This document shows, piece after piece, positions 1 through 9,460 of a stretch of 64,000 bases of DNA (within the stretch, counting starts at the first letter, position 1; each line of letters starts with the position of its first letter). Origin of the DNA: Candidatus Peregrinibacteria bacterium (GTDB lineage Bacteria; Patescibacteriota; Gracilibacteria; UM-FILTER-43-11); the NCBI GenBank assembly GCA_016932505.1, contig JAFGCT010000033.1, positions 1 through 64,000 on the forward strand. Reading direction: 5' to 3'. Below the pieces are notes generated by a model that had not been told where the DNA came from, did no database searches, and worked only from the letters and a program-made list of their open reading frames with translations. Both the position numbers and the translations under genes were made by a program.

Positions 1-3000
1 AACAGTACCGCTGGAAGTAAAATTAAGTGCACCTGCTACAACATTATCCCTCGTTTCACTAAGGTAGTCTGTTAAAGGCGTAAGTAAATCCGGAGAAGAC
101 ACTCCGAACAATGCTCCGCTAATAAGTCTGAATGCATCTGCGGCTGTTGCCCAACTTGTAGCTGAGCTAACATTAGTAAATGGATCTGCGGAGGCAATGA
201 AGTTATTACCTGTTCCCCAGTCTGCAGCTGTTTGGCCGGTTAGTGGACTTGGTGTAGCTATGTCATTAACAGTAATGCCACCATTATAATTAAATGTTTC
301 TGAGCCCAAATTGTTATAGACAAGGTTTTGTTTAACTGTAGCACCAGGAGAAACAATGTGTATGTCTGCATAGCTTCCGCCTAAACTAGTATTATTATTA
401 TATAACGTATTATTAATAATTGTATTATTACTGCTTCCAACATAATAGATAGCACTATAACGGGAATTACTTATAATATTATTATAAATATCCTTACCAC
501 TTCCAGTTATATATAATGCATACCCATTAATACCATTTATGTAATTATTATAAATATTATGATTACTGCCATACATATAAATTCCAGATAAACCGTGGAT
601 ATAGCTATCTTTCAAAGTAAAATCATTACCATATATATAAACTCCATTCGTAATTTCAAATCCTTGTACTGTGACATTTGGTATATATACATATAAACTA
701 CTGATAATAACAGGTAGGGCATCCCCCCATGGTTGAATAGTAATAGTGCTAAAAGTAGTTGGGTCACCTGTCATATTATTTATGATTGGAGAACCGACAC
801 CATTTCCTCTTACATATACATCAAGATGAGAATAAGCATTTCTATTATTTAATTCCCTAAAGGCAATAGAATCCCAATGTGACCCCATTAAATTATATAA
901 ATTGTCGCATGGGTTAGTCTCAGTACACTCATGGTTATTTGTACCTGTTTCACCGTCAAAGTAAAGCTGTGGACCTCGGCAGTAAATATCCGCACTATCT
1001 ATAAGTCCATCATCATCGTCATCTATACCATTTGTACAATCTTCATAATTAATATTATGAATCACGGTTGCACCTGCACCTCTTAATATTCCTATCTCAT
1101 TCATTGCAGATTCAGCAACACCTGCGCTATAAGTATCATTATTTGTCCATGTAAGAGTAAGGCCAGGAGCAAAGCCTGCAAGATCAGAATTTCCAGAACC
1201 GAGTCCGGTTATACTGTTACAGCTTCCATACGGACCACTTGGAGTAAGAGTAAGACTTGTTAGATTTGTTAAATATGCGGCATCATTACCTGTAATTCCA
1301 CCGCTAAAACCCGTTGTATCACAACTTAGAGTAGTAAGAGCTAATGTTTCTGGTGCATATAGCCAATGATAGTCACCTGTAGTTACGCTTGCTACACAGT
1401 TCTTCAAGCCGGAAAATTCCGGACTAATATTATCTATATAGTTATAACTATAGGCCGAACCAGAACTATCTCCATTATCGTCATCAAGATAAGAGCCTAC
1501 AATCAAATTAGCATCACCGATTGCAACGTTTCTACCGAAGCGGTCTCCACTAGCCGAATCAACACCGGCAAAATAAAATAGCTCTCCCCAGTCTGAACTT
1601 ACATCATCTTTTTTAAATAAGTAAGAATAGCCACTATAATAGTAATATGCTCCTACAAGAAGATAATCTCCTCTTATTGCAACTGAATGACCAAAGTAAT
1701 AATTACTACCTAGATAATTAGGAAGAATTTTTGTTTCTGTGTCCCAAGTGCCACCATTTCTTTCATATAAATAAATTGCACCTGCGTTTGTACCTTCTAC
1801 ATTATCATCATAAAATGCACCTACAACCGCATAGTTTCCATCAATAGCAACGGAAACCCCGAACCAGTCATTAGCCAGTCCATCACTGGCAGTTAATTTT
1901 GATCTTTGTCCCCATGCATCTGCACTTGGATAGTCTTTTTCAAAAATATATGCTGAACCGGAACTTGAACCGTTATCGTCATCTCCATATGCACCGACAA
2001 TTGCGTAATCACCATCCGTAGAAACCGAATAACCAAAAAAGTCATCACCCGCGGCATCACTAGCAGTTAGTTTTGCAACTTGATTCCAAGCTGAACCTGT
2101 TCTTTCAAAAATATAAGCAGCTCCAGAACTGCCTCCAGCATCGTCGTTATAAGGGTTACCTACAATAATATAATCACCTCTAATAGAAACCGAATAACCA
2201 AAATAATCCCATATATTTGCATCACTTGAAATAAGTGTGGACTGAAGGCCCCAATTACCTATACCACCTTCATCCTTATAATAAACAAAAGCTGCACCAT
2301 AATCTGAACCGATTACATCGCTAAATTGGGAACCAACCACAATATAGTCTCCATCTATCGCAACACTGGCACCATACTGGTCACCGGCCGCATTTCCTAT
2401 ATGCTTTTTTACCTGAACCCAATAATTCCCGGATTTTCTGAATATATAAGCAGCACCGCTATCAGTTCCCGCATCATCATCATAATTTGCTCCTACAACT
2501 GCGTAATCACCACTAACTGCAACACCATATCCAAACTGGTCATCAGCTTCACCATCGCAAGGAAGCATTTTGCCATAGGTACTGCTGTATTTATAGCACA
2601 TACTTGTAGCAATGCTTTCCTGGCTTGTTACACTATTATATGAAGTTAGCCAGAAGTAATTTGGATTAGTATCTGAAATTGTAACTGCCTGACTTTCCGC
2701 ATTTGCTGCAGTTGTGTAATCCACACTCCCTTGGGTTGAATCTGTGGATTGGTAAATCCTGAATTCTGTTTCATCGCTGGAATTATCATCCCATGTAAGA
2801 GTAGCAGTTGTACTTGTTATATTAGTAATTCCAAAATTCGAAGGTGAAACGGGCGGAACATCAAAAAAATATATAGAACCGGCATCAACTCCATTATAAT
2901 TATCATCCGTAACTGAACCAACAATCGCATAAGCCCCATCTATCGCAACGGAACCAAAACTATCTTCTGATGCTCCGTCACTTGGAACAAGTTTTGCTAA

Positions 3001-4086
3001 TTGTCCCCAACTATTAGTCCCACCTTGATCTTTGTGAAAAATATATGCCGAACCTATTCCATCATCTCCAGGTGAGCCTACTATTGCATAATTTCCATTT
3101 ATTATAAGTCCAGTTCCAAAATGGTCACCACTTTCGCCATCGTTTGCAACCAACTTTTTTACTTCACCCCAATTGTCTGTACCACCTTCATCTTTATTAA
3201 ATATATATGCTGAATCAACTTCTGTTCCTACTATCACATTATTTCCGCTTATATCAACAACGGCTCCAAATACATCATCAACAGCTCCATCACTTGCTGT
3301 AATCTTTTTTACTTCAGACCAAGTTCCACCTGAGTTATGAAATATATATGCGGCACCTATGTAATTTTCATCTCCTAATGCACCAACTACAGCATAATCT
3401 CCACTTATAGAAACGGAACATCCAAATTCATCATCAGGGACACCATCGCTGGCAGTAAGCTTAGTTACTTCACCCCATGCATCAGGACCGTCTTGATCTT
3501 TGTAATAAATATAAGCCGCTCCGGTATAAGAATCATTGCGACTTGTTCCTACTATCGCATAATCACCATCAATTGAAGAAGTAAGTCCAAACCAGTCACT
3601 CGCGGCACCATCGCTGGCAAGTAGCTTAGCTACTTCTCCCCAAGCGTCAGGTCCGCCTTCATTCCTGCTAAAAATATAAGCTGAACCAGAGAAACTTCCA
3701 TTATCATCATCTCCATGACCGCCAACTACAGCATAATCACCACTTATAGAAACTGATCGGCCAAAATAATCAAAAGCTTCTCCATCACTAGCAGTTAATT
3801 TTGCCTGCTGACTCCACGTCTCTCCTAAATTATAAAATATATAAGCTGAACCCGAACTTGTTCCATCATCGTCATCATAAATAGCACTCACTATCGCAGT
3901 GTTACCATCTATATCAACAGCACCTCCAAATAAGTCACCTGCAGCATTGTCATTTGAGAAGACAACAAAATATTCATTAATGTCAGCTTTAGTAAAACCC
4001 TCTTTTATTTGGGCGGCAACAATAATTGCAACTACAAATACAACTAGCAGACTTGTATAAGTTTTAAGATATTTTTTAGGAATCAT
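1..4086 (-). CDS. Giant FG-GAP repeat / beta-helix surface protein, C-terminus beyond window
   Basis: The reading frame is open from ATG at 4086 to the window edge, about 1362 codons, and its C-terminus is missing. An N-terminal hydrophobic segment (about residues 9-25) could be a signal peptide or anchor. There follow about 13 FG-GAP-like units of roughly 55-65 residues, each with the pattern D-x-FG-x-S-V-S-I-x-GDYAIVG, then Asp-rich DDDNG, then GSAYIF. They are interrupted near residues 400-460 by a fibronectin type III-like segment. After about residue 950 the protein becomes Asn/Tyr/Ile-rich with NosD-like right-handed beta-helix repeats. The DDDNG loops resemble integrin-type calcium sites. 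Known FG-GAP proteins are extracellular, so a surface adhesin or decorating protein is likely; the ligand is unknown. No Shine-Dalgarno precedes the start. Confidence 0.85.
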   Translation of the reverse strand, partial: MIPKKYLKTYTSLLVVFVVAIIVAAQIKEGFTKADINEYFVVFSNDNAAGDLFGGAVDIDGNTAIVSAIYDDDDGTSSGSAYIFYNLGETWSQQAKLTASDGEAFDYFGRSVSISGDYAVVGGHGDDDNGSFSGSAYIFSRNEGGPDAWGEVAKLLASDGAASDWFGLTSSIDGDYAIVGTSRNDSYTGAAYIYYKDQDGPDAWGEVTKLTASDGVPDDEFGCSVSISGDYAVVGALGDENYIGAAYIFHNSGGTWSEVKKITASDGAVDDVFGAVVDISGNNVIVGTEVDSAYIFNKDEGGTDNWGEVKKLVANDGESGDHFGTGLIINGNYAIVGSPGDDGIGSAYIFHKDQGGTNSWGQLAKLVPSDGASEDSFGSVAIDGAYAIVGSVTDDNYNGVDAGSIYFFDVPPVSPSNFGITNITSTTATLTWDDNSSDETEFRIYQSTDSTQGSVDYTTAANAESQAVTISDTNPNYFWLTSYNSVTSQESIATSMCYKYSSTYGKMLPCDGEADDQFGYGVAVSGDYAVVGANYDDDAGTDSGAAYIFRKSGNYWVQVKKHIGNAAGDQYGASVAIDGDYIVVGSQFSDVIGSDYGAAFVYYKDEGGIGNWGLQSTLISSDANIWDYFGYSVSIRGDYIIVGNPYNDDAGGSSGAAYIFERTGSAWNQVAKLTASDAAGDDFFGYSVSTDGDYAIVGAYGDDDNGSSSGSAYIFEKDYPSADAWGQRSKLTASDGLANDWFGVSVAIDGNYAVVGAFYDDNVEGTNAGAIYLYERNGGTWDTETKILPNYLGSNYYFGHSVAIRGDYLLVGAYYYYSGYSYLFKKDDVSSDWGELFYFAGVDSASGDRFGRNVAIGDANLIVGSYLDDDNGDSSGSAYSYNYIDNISPEFSGLKNCVASVTTGDYHWLYAPETLALTTLSCDTTGFSGGITGNDAAYLTNLTSLTLTPSGPYGSCNSITGLGSGNSDLAGFAPGLTLTWTNNDTYSAGVAESAMNEIGILRGAGATVIHNINYEDCTNGIDDDDDGLIDSADIYCRGPQLYFDGETGTNNHECTETNPCDNLYNLMGSHWDSIAFRELNNRNAYSHLDVYVRGNGVGSPIINNMTGDPTTFSTITIQPWGDALPVIISSLYVYIPNVTVQGFEITNGVYIYGNDFTLKDSYIHGLSGIYMYGSNHNIYNNYINGINGYALYITGSGKDIYNNIISNSRYSAIYYVGSSNNTIINNTLYNNNTSLGGSYADIHIVSPGATVKQNLVYNNLGSETFNYNGGITVNDIATPSPLTGQTAADWGTGNNFIASADPFTNVSSATSWATAADAFRLISGALFGVSSPDLLTPLTDYLSETRDNVVAGALNFTSSGTV

Positions 4087-4174
4087 TTTTTGTTTTTTTT
4101 ATGTTTTCTCCACATTATACCATATTTAATATATTTATGCAAGTATCAAAAATACCACAGTTTACACGTACATT

Positions 4175-4318
4175 GTCTGAACTGTGATTTCTTATGATTT
4201 AAGTGATTAATTCAAATGATTTTAATCCGATTATTAACTGAACATTACAAGTTGAAATTTATGGATTGTTGATAATCATAGACAGAATCATTCCAATCAC
4301 ATAAATCACAGTTCAGAC
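4175..4318. repeat. ORF-less inverted-repeat element (GTCTGAACTGTGATTT family), copy A
   Basis: GTCTGAACTGTGATTT at 4175 is mirrored by AAATCACAGTTCAGAC ending at 4318. Both arms continue inward as imperfect TGATT-type words. The right end overlaps the 3' end of purD and supplies its TGA stop. The same termini flank the GxxExxY gene at 31546-32063 and recur at 22478-22605. The element sits between two leftward genes, in a 226-bp gap with no other feature. Confidence 0.85.
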
Positions 4319-5620
4319 TTTCCTAATCTCATCCATCATATCAACTCTCTTTTGAATTAGTTCTTTTGTTCCAATGTCTTTTCTATGAAAAACAGGACCT
4401 TTAACAGAATTAACACCTTGCTCGGCAAGTCTTTCAGCATCTTCTATAGTGTCTCCGATTCCAACAAAGGCGACAGTTCGTGAACCGCCCATAATTAGTT
4501 TTCCATCAACTTCATTTACCGATGCATAATACATTTTCACCCCATCTGGCAATTCACCGATAGTAATCTCGGTTCCCTTTGTTGGGTTAGTCGGATACCC
4601 CTCTGGTACTGCATATTTAACAACAGTGGCTTTTCCGGCAAATCGAATATCTAATTTATCAAGTGTACCGTCAATAATTGCCTTACAGATATCCACATAA
4701 TCGGTTTGTAAAATACTAAGTGCATTCATAGCTTCCGGGTCACCAAGTCTCGCATTATATTCAATTAACTTAACCCCGTTTTTTGTAACAATAAAACCGC
4801 CGTACATAATTCCCTTAAAAGGTATACCAAGCTCCTCTTTAATAGCCTTAGCAGTCTGAACTGTAATTTCATGAGCATCCACTAAATCCTGTTCAACTAA
4901 AAAAGGAAGATTTCCTGGATAATTGTAACAACCCATACCACCGGTGTTTGGCCCAGTATCACCCTCAAAAGCTCTTTTGTGATCCTGAATAGGCGGCATA
5001 TCTACGACATGTTCTCCATCTACAAAACTCATCAGGCTAAACTCTTGTCCAACAAATTTTTCTTCAATAACAACTTTTCCATCCGATTCAAGACAGCTCT
5101 TTGCATATTCAATACCTTCTTCAATTGTATTAAAGTGATCACCCTGTACATGAACGCCCTTTCCGCCGGTAAGTCCATCCGCTTTTACTACAATTTCACC
5201 AAGTCCTTTTGCATATTCCAGCATTCCTTCTTCACTTGTAAAAGTTTTAAAGTCCGGATTCCCCGGAATATTATATTTTTTTAATAAGTCACGTGTAAAT
5301 GATTTTGAGCTCTCAAGCTGAGCACATTTGCTAACGGGTGAAGCCGAAGGTATTCCAATTTCCGCGAGTTTATCACCAGCGCCATCTGCAATTGGGTTAT
5401 CCGGACCCACCACAGCAAAATCGGGCTTCTGTTCTTTAGCAAAATCCTGTATCGCCTGCATGTCCGCAAGGCTACCAACCCTATAAGCAGAAGTAAGTTT
5501 TTTTATACCGGGATTTACCGCACTAGCGTAAACAATCAGTTCAGTACATTTTGGTGACTCTGCCAATTTCTCCGCCATTATATGCTCTCGAGCACCATTT
5601 CCAACTAAAAGAATTTTCAT
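4313..5620 (-). CDS. purD: Phosphoribosylamine--glycine ligase (GAR synthetase)
   Basis: PurD makes glycinamide ribonucleotide from phosphoribosylamine, glycine and ATP, the second step of purine synthesis. The start is placed at MKILLVGNGAREH, the family N-terminus; a longer frame to 5710 adds 30 residues unlike the family. ATP-grasp features follow in order: VGPDNPIADG, KADGLTGGKGVHV, EEKFVGQEFSLMSF, a glycine-rich TGPNTGGMG and EYNARLGDPEAMN near the C-terminus. Its 435 residues match the usual length of about 430. It lies downstream of purF, which makes its substrate, in the same orientation. The last codons (AAA GTC TGA) run into the adjacent inverted-repeat element, which provides the stop. 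Confidence 0.96.
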   Translation of the reverse strand: MKILLVGNGAREHIMAEKLAESPKCTELIVYASAVNPGIKKLTSAYRVGSLADMQAIQDFAKEQKPDFAVVGPDNPIADGAGDKLAEIGIPSASPVSKCAQLESSKSFTRDLLKKYNIPGNPDFKTFTSEEGMLEYAKGLGEIVVKADGLTGGKGVHVQGDHFNTIEEGIEYAKSCLESDGKVVIEEKFVGQEFSLMSFVDGEHVVDMPPIQDHKRAFEGDTGPNTGGMGCYNYPGNLPFLVEQDLVDAHEITVQTAKAIKEELGIPFKGIMYGGFIVTKNGVKLIEYNARLGDPEAMNALSILQTDYVDICKAIIDGTLDKLDIRFAGKATVVKYAVPEGYPTNPTKGTEITIGELPDGVKMYYASVNEVDGKLIMGGSRTVAFVGIGDTIEDAERLAEQGVNSVKGPVFHRKDIGTKELIQKRVDMMDEIRKV

Positions 5621-5676
5621 TATTAACTTTATTACTGATATAAAATAGCCGAGCGATGAATTTGTGAGCGCGCGTA

Positions 5677-5723
5677 GTTTCGACGCCGCTTTGGGTCTTG
5701 TGGGTCCCAAAGTTAGACGAAAC
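5677..5723. repeat. Nested hairpin upstream of purD
   Basis: CTTTGGG (5689-5695) pairs with CCCAAAG (5706-5712), and an outer GTTTCG (5677-5682) pairs with CGAAAC (5718-5723). It lies in the purF-purD spacer and would be part of the purD leader. It has no U-tract on either strand, so it is more likely a repeat or leader structure than a terminator. Confidence 0.6.
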
Positions 5724-5774
5724 GAGCCTAAGCGAACGAATGAAGAGTGAGATCAGATATTTTGGAGGTACTGG

Positions 5775-5792
5775 AACCTTTTTTAAAGGTTT
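5775..5792. terminator. Small A/T-rich hairpin just after purF
   Basis: AACCTTT and AAAGGTT pair immediately 3' of the purF stop. The stem is short and no long U-run follows on the minus strand, so this is a weak terminator candidate. Confidence 0.3.
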
Positions 5793-5800
5793 CAGAGAAG

Positions 5801-7300
5801 TTATACTAGATTTAATTGTTCCTCTTCTTCCTCACCCTCCACATAAGCACAAGACCTCTGAGTACGGCGAGATACAGCATTTGATAGAAGTATTTCTTTA
5901 GTAACATTTTTACATTTATACTCACCATCAAAACATGCCATACACATATCTTTAAGCTTTGGATTACCGGTAATGCACGCCTTTTTAACATCATCAATTT
6001 CACCGTAAAAAAGTTTATCCGCACCAATCCATTTTCTAATTTCTTCAATTGAACTATCGGAAGCAATTAGTTCTTGTGGTGTAGGAATATCGATTCCAAA
6101 TAAACAAGGAAATTTAACAGGCGGAGCATAGGAGGCAAAATATATTTTTTTTGCACCAGCATCTTTCATAACCTGAATAATTTTTTTTGAAGTGTTGCCT
6201 CTTACAATACTGTCATCTACAAGCAGAATTTTTTTCCCATCAATCTCCATTTTCATTGGATTCAGCTTGTATCTGATAGATTTTTTACGGATTTCTTGCC
6301 CTGGCATAATAAATGTTCTTCCTATATATCTGTTTTTTATAAGACCTTCACGATAAGGAAGACCTAATTCTTCCGACATAGCCATTGCGGCAGTTCTTGC
6401 AGAATCAGGAACTGGCATTACTACATCAATATCAATATTTTCTTTTTTAATTCTTTTAGCTAAATATTTCCCCATTCTTATTCTTGCCTTATAAACAGAT
6501 ATTTCATCCAAAACAGAATCAGGTCGGGCAAAATAGATGTGCTCAAATATACATGGAGTGTGATTGGATTTTGTAATAACTTTTGAACTGATTTTTCTGG
6601 TTTTTTCATCTACAAAAATAGCTTCACCAGCACCGACATCTCCTTCTAATTTATATCCAAGTAAATGAAGAGCAATAGATTCAGAAGCAAATATATAATC
6701 AGGCCTTAATCCAACCATTTTTTTACCATACTGAAGAGGTCTAATTCCGTGTGGATCACGAAAAGCAACCATACCGTAACCCGCAATGTAAACAACAACA
6801 CTATAAGCTCCTTTAGCTCTTTTATGGACACTTTCAACAGCATCCCATATATGCTTGCTTTCTAGCTTATCAATATTCTGCCTGCTTAGACTTTTTGTAA
6901 AAAGGTTAAGCAGTACCTCAGCATCAGAATCAGAATTAATTAATCTGTGATCTTTTTCAAAAAGTTCCTTTTTAAGCTCCGGAGAATTAAAAATATTTCC
7001 GTTGAAACTTAAAATTACACCAAACGGTGACTGCCCCAAAAATGGCTGGCATTCATTTGGATCCCCCGAACCCATTGTGGAATATCTGGTATGTCCCAAT
7101 CCTATATTACCGGTAAGTTTACTCATGTGTCTTGTATGAAACACATCCCGAATCAAACCAAGGTTTTTACGGATATGGAATTTTCCGTCATAAGTCATTA
7201 TTCCGGCCGCATCCTGCCCGCGATGCTGCATCGTCATAAGACCGTCATATAAATCCTGCGCAACAGGACTATCGCTAATTATTCCGATTACTCCACACAT
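5801..7300 (-). CDS. purF: Amidophosphoribosyltransferase
   Basis: PurF transfers glutamine-derived ammonia to PRPP, the first committed step of purine synthesis. The N-terminal class II glutaminase domain starts MCGVIGI, so Cys2 becomes the catalytic nucleophile directly, without the 11-residue propeptide of the Bacillus enzyme. Glutaminase motifs MQHRGQDAAG and GHTRYST follow. The phosphoribosyltransferase domain has KKILLVDDSIVRGNTSKK (PRPP loop). Cysteines in TPCIFEHIYFARPDS, FPCLFGID and DMCMAC match the [4Fe-4S]-type family rather than the cluster-free E. coli type. The acidic C-terminal tail (GEEEEEQLNLV) is unusual. It is 499 aa, upstream of purD on the same strand, with no Shine-Dalgarno. 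Confidence 0.97.
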   Translation of the reverse strand: MCGVIGIISDSPVAQDLYDGLMTMQHRGQDAAGIMTYDGKFHIRKNLGLIRDVFHTRHMSKLTGNIGLGHTRYSTMGSGDPNECQPFLGQSPFGVILSFNGNIFNSPELKKELFEKDHRLINSDSDAEVLLNLFTKSLSRQNIDKLESKHIWDAVESVHKRAKGAYSVVVYIAGYGMVAFRDPHGIRPLQYGKKMVGLRPDYIFASESIALHLLGYKLEGDVGAGEAIFVDEKTRKISSKVITKSNHTPCIFEHIYFARPDSVLDEISVYKARIRMGKYLAKRIKKENIDIDVVMPVPDSARTAAMAMSEELGLPYREGLIKNRYIGRTFIMPGQEIRKKSIRYKLNPMKMEIDGKKILLVDDSIVRGNTSKKIIQVMKDAGAKKIYFASYAPPVKFPCLFGIDIPTPQELIASDSSIEEIRKWIGADKLFYGEIDDVKKACITGNPKLKDMCMACFDGEYKCKNVTKEILLSNAVSRRTQRSCAYVEGEEEEEQLNLV

Positions 7301-7330
7301 TTGAAAAATTTTATGAAATAAAATTTTTTA

Positions 7331-7396
7331 CATTTAACATGTAACATTTAACATTTAACATTTAAGTCAAAGGTCAAATGTCAAAGGTCAAATGTT
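7331..7396. repeat. Short-word inverted array between purF and folD
   Basis: Tandem CATTTAA copies (7331-7364) are followed by GTCAAAGGTCAAATGT words (7365-7396), which include the complementary sense. The array fills the spacer and overlaps the last codons of folD: Asn-Ile-stop is encoded by the word AACATTTGA. Confidence 0.75.
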
Positions 7397-8227
7397 GCGC
7401 TGGCGCTCAGTAGCTCTTATGGTGTTAAGGATCAAAGCGGCAACGGTCATAGGGCCAACGCCACCTGGAACAGGGGTTATATAGCTAGCTTTTTTGCTGA
7501 CATTCGGGTAGTCCACATCGCCACATAATTTGCCTTTACTATTACGATTCATACCTACATCAACAACAATTACTCCATCTTTAACCATATCCGCAGTAAT
7601 CAGATTTTCCTTTCCAACGGCTACTATTAAAATATCCGCACGTTTGGTGTGAGCGGATAAATCTTTTGTATAAATATGACATGTTGTAACAGTCGCGTTG
7701 CGGTTTAGCATCATCATAGAAATTGGTTTTCCTACAATATTGCTATGACCTACAACAACAACTTCTTTGCCCTGAATAGGAATATTATAATGGTCGAGTA
7801 GTTTTACAATTCCAAGTGGTGTAGCTGGTGGTAAATCTTCAAATTCAGGACTTAAAAACATTTTACCAATATTATAAGCATGAAAACCATCAACATCCTT
7901 TTCTGGTGTAACGGCCCTAATAACATCAGGTACATAAATATGGTCAGGCAAAGGTAGCTGAACAATTAATCCATTAACCGTTTCATCCTTATTTAATTCA
8001 TCGATTTTTTTAAGAATCTCTTCCTGTGTGATTGAAGTGGAGAAGTTATATTCGACATATTCAATTCCAGACCTTTCACATGCTTTCTTTTTATTTCTAA
8101 CGTATGCCATTGAAGCCGGATTTTCGCCCACCAAAATCACTGCCAACTTTGGCTTTAATTTTTCAGCTTTTTCCTTAACTGAATCTATAAGCTGTTCCGA
8201 CAATGCTTTACCGTCCAAAATTGTCAT
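7388..8227 (-). CDS. folD: Methylene-THF dehydrogenase / methenyl-THF cyclohydrolase
   Basis: FolD interconverts 5,10-methylene-, methenyl- and 10-formyl-tetrahydrofolate. It can supply formyl groups for purine synthesis and for initiator Met-tRNA. The start at MTILDGKALS fits the family; a longer frame to 8257 adds only MRAIFYFPPP. Visible motifs are YVRNKKKACE with the catalytic lysine region, VQLPLP, the Rossmann dinucleotide region VVVGHSNIVGKP and the C-terminal PVPGGVGPMTVA. The length is 279 aa, typical. It clusters with purF and purD on the minus strand. A pyrimidine-rich stretch, not a Shine-Dalgarno, precedes the start. The stop codon lies in a repeat word. Confidence 0.96.
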   Translation of the reverse strand: MTILDGKALSEQLIDSVKEKAEKLKPKLAVILVGENPASMAYVRNKKKACERSGIEYVEYNFSTSITQEEILKKIDELNKDETVNGLIVQLPLPDHIYVPDVIRAVTPEKDVDGFHAYNIGKMFLSPEFEDLPPATPLGIVKLLDHYNIPIQGKEVVVVGHSNIVGKPISMMMLNRNATVTTCHIYTKDLSAHTKRADILIVAVGKENLITADMVKDGVIVVDVGMNRNSKGKLCGDVDYPNVSKKASYITPVPGGVGPMTVAALILNTIRATERQRNI

Positions 8228-8317
8228 AGGAGGGGGGAAATAAAAAATTGCCCTCAAAAGGCTAAATTCAGTATATCAGAAAGAAAAATAAACAAAAGAA
8301 AATATTATACTGATTTA

Positions 8318-8346
8318 TTGACATAAATAAAAATATATTGTATAAT
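8318..8346 (+). promoter_or_regulatory. Consensus sigma70-type promoter
   Basis: TTGACA (8318-8323), a 17-bp spacer and TATAAT (8341-8346) are perfect consensus boxes. The ATG of the next gene is 27 bp downstream of the -10 box, leaving a leader of about 20 nt without a Shine-Dalgarno. Confidence 0.9.
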
Positions 8347-8372
8347 TAAAACATAAAAAATAAAAAAATAAA

Positions 8373-8867
8373 ATGAATCAAGCTCAAACATCACAACTAG
8401 AATCAAATAAACAGCCAGGTTTTGATACAATAATCAGAAATCTGAAGGAAAAAGGAACACCTGATGCAGTAAGGCTTGCTGGTGATATTGAACATAATAG
8501 AAATCGTGCAGTAGATTTAATATCCGGTAAATCCGAAAGGGCTCGAGAGGTAAAAGAAGAAGCAAGGAGAAAGTTCATTATAAATTTGGCTTATCGGGAT
8601 GGCGATATGACAAAGGGGTATAAAGAAGCGATTTATCTGACAAAAGAGAAACAAGATGAAATGAGTAAGCTTGGTATAAATTATAAATATGAAACTGATG
8701 TTACTGTTATAGGTAGTATTCAGGGTGATTCCATACCATTCATAACGAATGAAGGTCATACGGGGTTTTTGTATATTAAAGCGAATGCTGAAGACGGTAC
8801 ATTTATTTTTACATTAAGAAAAAGCATGAAAAGAGATGAAGATGAAACTCAGATAAATGCCGCTTAG
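8373..8867 (+). CDS. Uncharacterised 164-aa protein
   Basis: I do not recognise this protein. It is soluble, charged and predicted helical in its first half (EARRKFIINLAYRDGDMTKGYKEAIYLTKEKQDEM), then has an alternating beta-like segment (VTVIGSIQGDSIPFITNEGHTGFLYIKA). There is no signal peptide or membrane segment. It is expressed from its own consensus promoter, which suggests strong transcription. It is convergent with tmk, whose stop lies 3 bp away. Reality as a gene is supported by the promoter, A-rich start context and ordinary codon use. Confidence 0.75.
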   Translation: MNQAQTSQLESNKQPGFDTIIRNLKEKGTPDAVRLAGDIEHNRNRAVDLISGKSERAREVKEEARRKFIINLAYRDGDMTKGYKEAIYLTKEKQDEMSKLGINYKYETDVTVIGSIQGDSIPFITNEGHTGFLYIKANAEDGTFIFTLRKSMKRDEDETQINAA

Positions 8868-8870
8868 CTC

Positions 8871-9455
8871 TTAAATCTTTCCTGAAACAACCCCCCAAAT
8901 CTCCTCATCACAAACAGGAATACTTCTACTTGAATCTAGTAAATAAAAGTTTGGATATTCTTCGGAAAGTTCGTGATAGTTTTTGCCGATTTTAATTAAT
9001 TTTTCCCTTTTTTCAAATAATTCAGGTGTTTCACCTCTTCCTCCAATTCTATTTAAACAAGTATCCGTGTCACATTCACAAAGAATTGTTAGGTCGGGAA
9101 TCGGAAAGTTTTTACTTACTTCTTTTAGCCAATCAACATCCACGCTTAATCCGCCGTATGCCAGTGTAGAAAAAAAGTATCTATCGGTAATAACTATCTT
9201 ATCTTCTGCAAGCGCAGGTAGAATCTTATTTTTTAAATGGTCAGCCCTATCTGCGGAAAATAAAAGCTGAAGGCTTTCAGCGGATATTTCATATTTATGT
9301 TGTAGAACATCACGTATTAATGTTCCTATTGGTTCACTACCCGTTGGTTCATTCGTTAAAAGAACAGAATGTCCTTCTGCTTCAAGTCTTTCTGCCAGAT
9401 GTTTTGAATGTGTTGTGGTACCTGCACCATCTAAACCCTCGAATGCGATGAACAT
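8871..9455 (-). CDS. tmk: Thymidylate kinase with Lys-less P-loop
   Basis: Tmk phosphorylates dTMP to dTDP. The N-terminus MFIAFEGLDGAGTTTHSKHL matches the family P-loop, except that the usual GAGK(S/T) lysine is Thr13. NEPTGSEPIGTLIR corresponds to the family's (R/N)EP-G motif, and TDRYFFSTLAYGG is the DRYxxS-AY motif. LID-like residues and GGRGETPELFEKRE follow. The 194-aa length is slightly short. Everything else looks intact, so this is probably an active variant and not a pseudogene. A 15-bp tandem repeat lies directly upstream. Confidence 0.92.
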   Translation of the reverse strand: MFIAFEGLDGAGTTTHSKHLAERLEAEGHSVLLTNEPTGSEPIGTLIRDVLQHKYEISAESLQLLFSADRADHLKNKILPALAEDKIVITDRYFFSTLAYGGLSVDVDWLKEVSKNFPIPDLTILCECDTDTCLNRIGGRGETPELFEKREKLIKIGKNYHELSEEYPNFYLLDSSRSIPVCDEEIWGVVSGKI

Positions 9456-9460
9456 AATTT

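Noticed and set aside
1366-2643. Plus-strand frames within the FG-GAP gene
   Set aside because: They are shadows of the long minus-strand gene, with Thr/Ile-biased composition caused by its repeats.
5621-5710. N-terminal extension of PurD
   Set aside because: The 30 extra residues are translated leader hairpin; the family start MKILLVGNGAREH lies at 5620.
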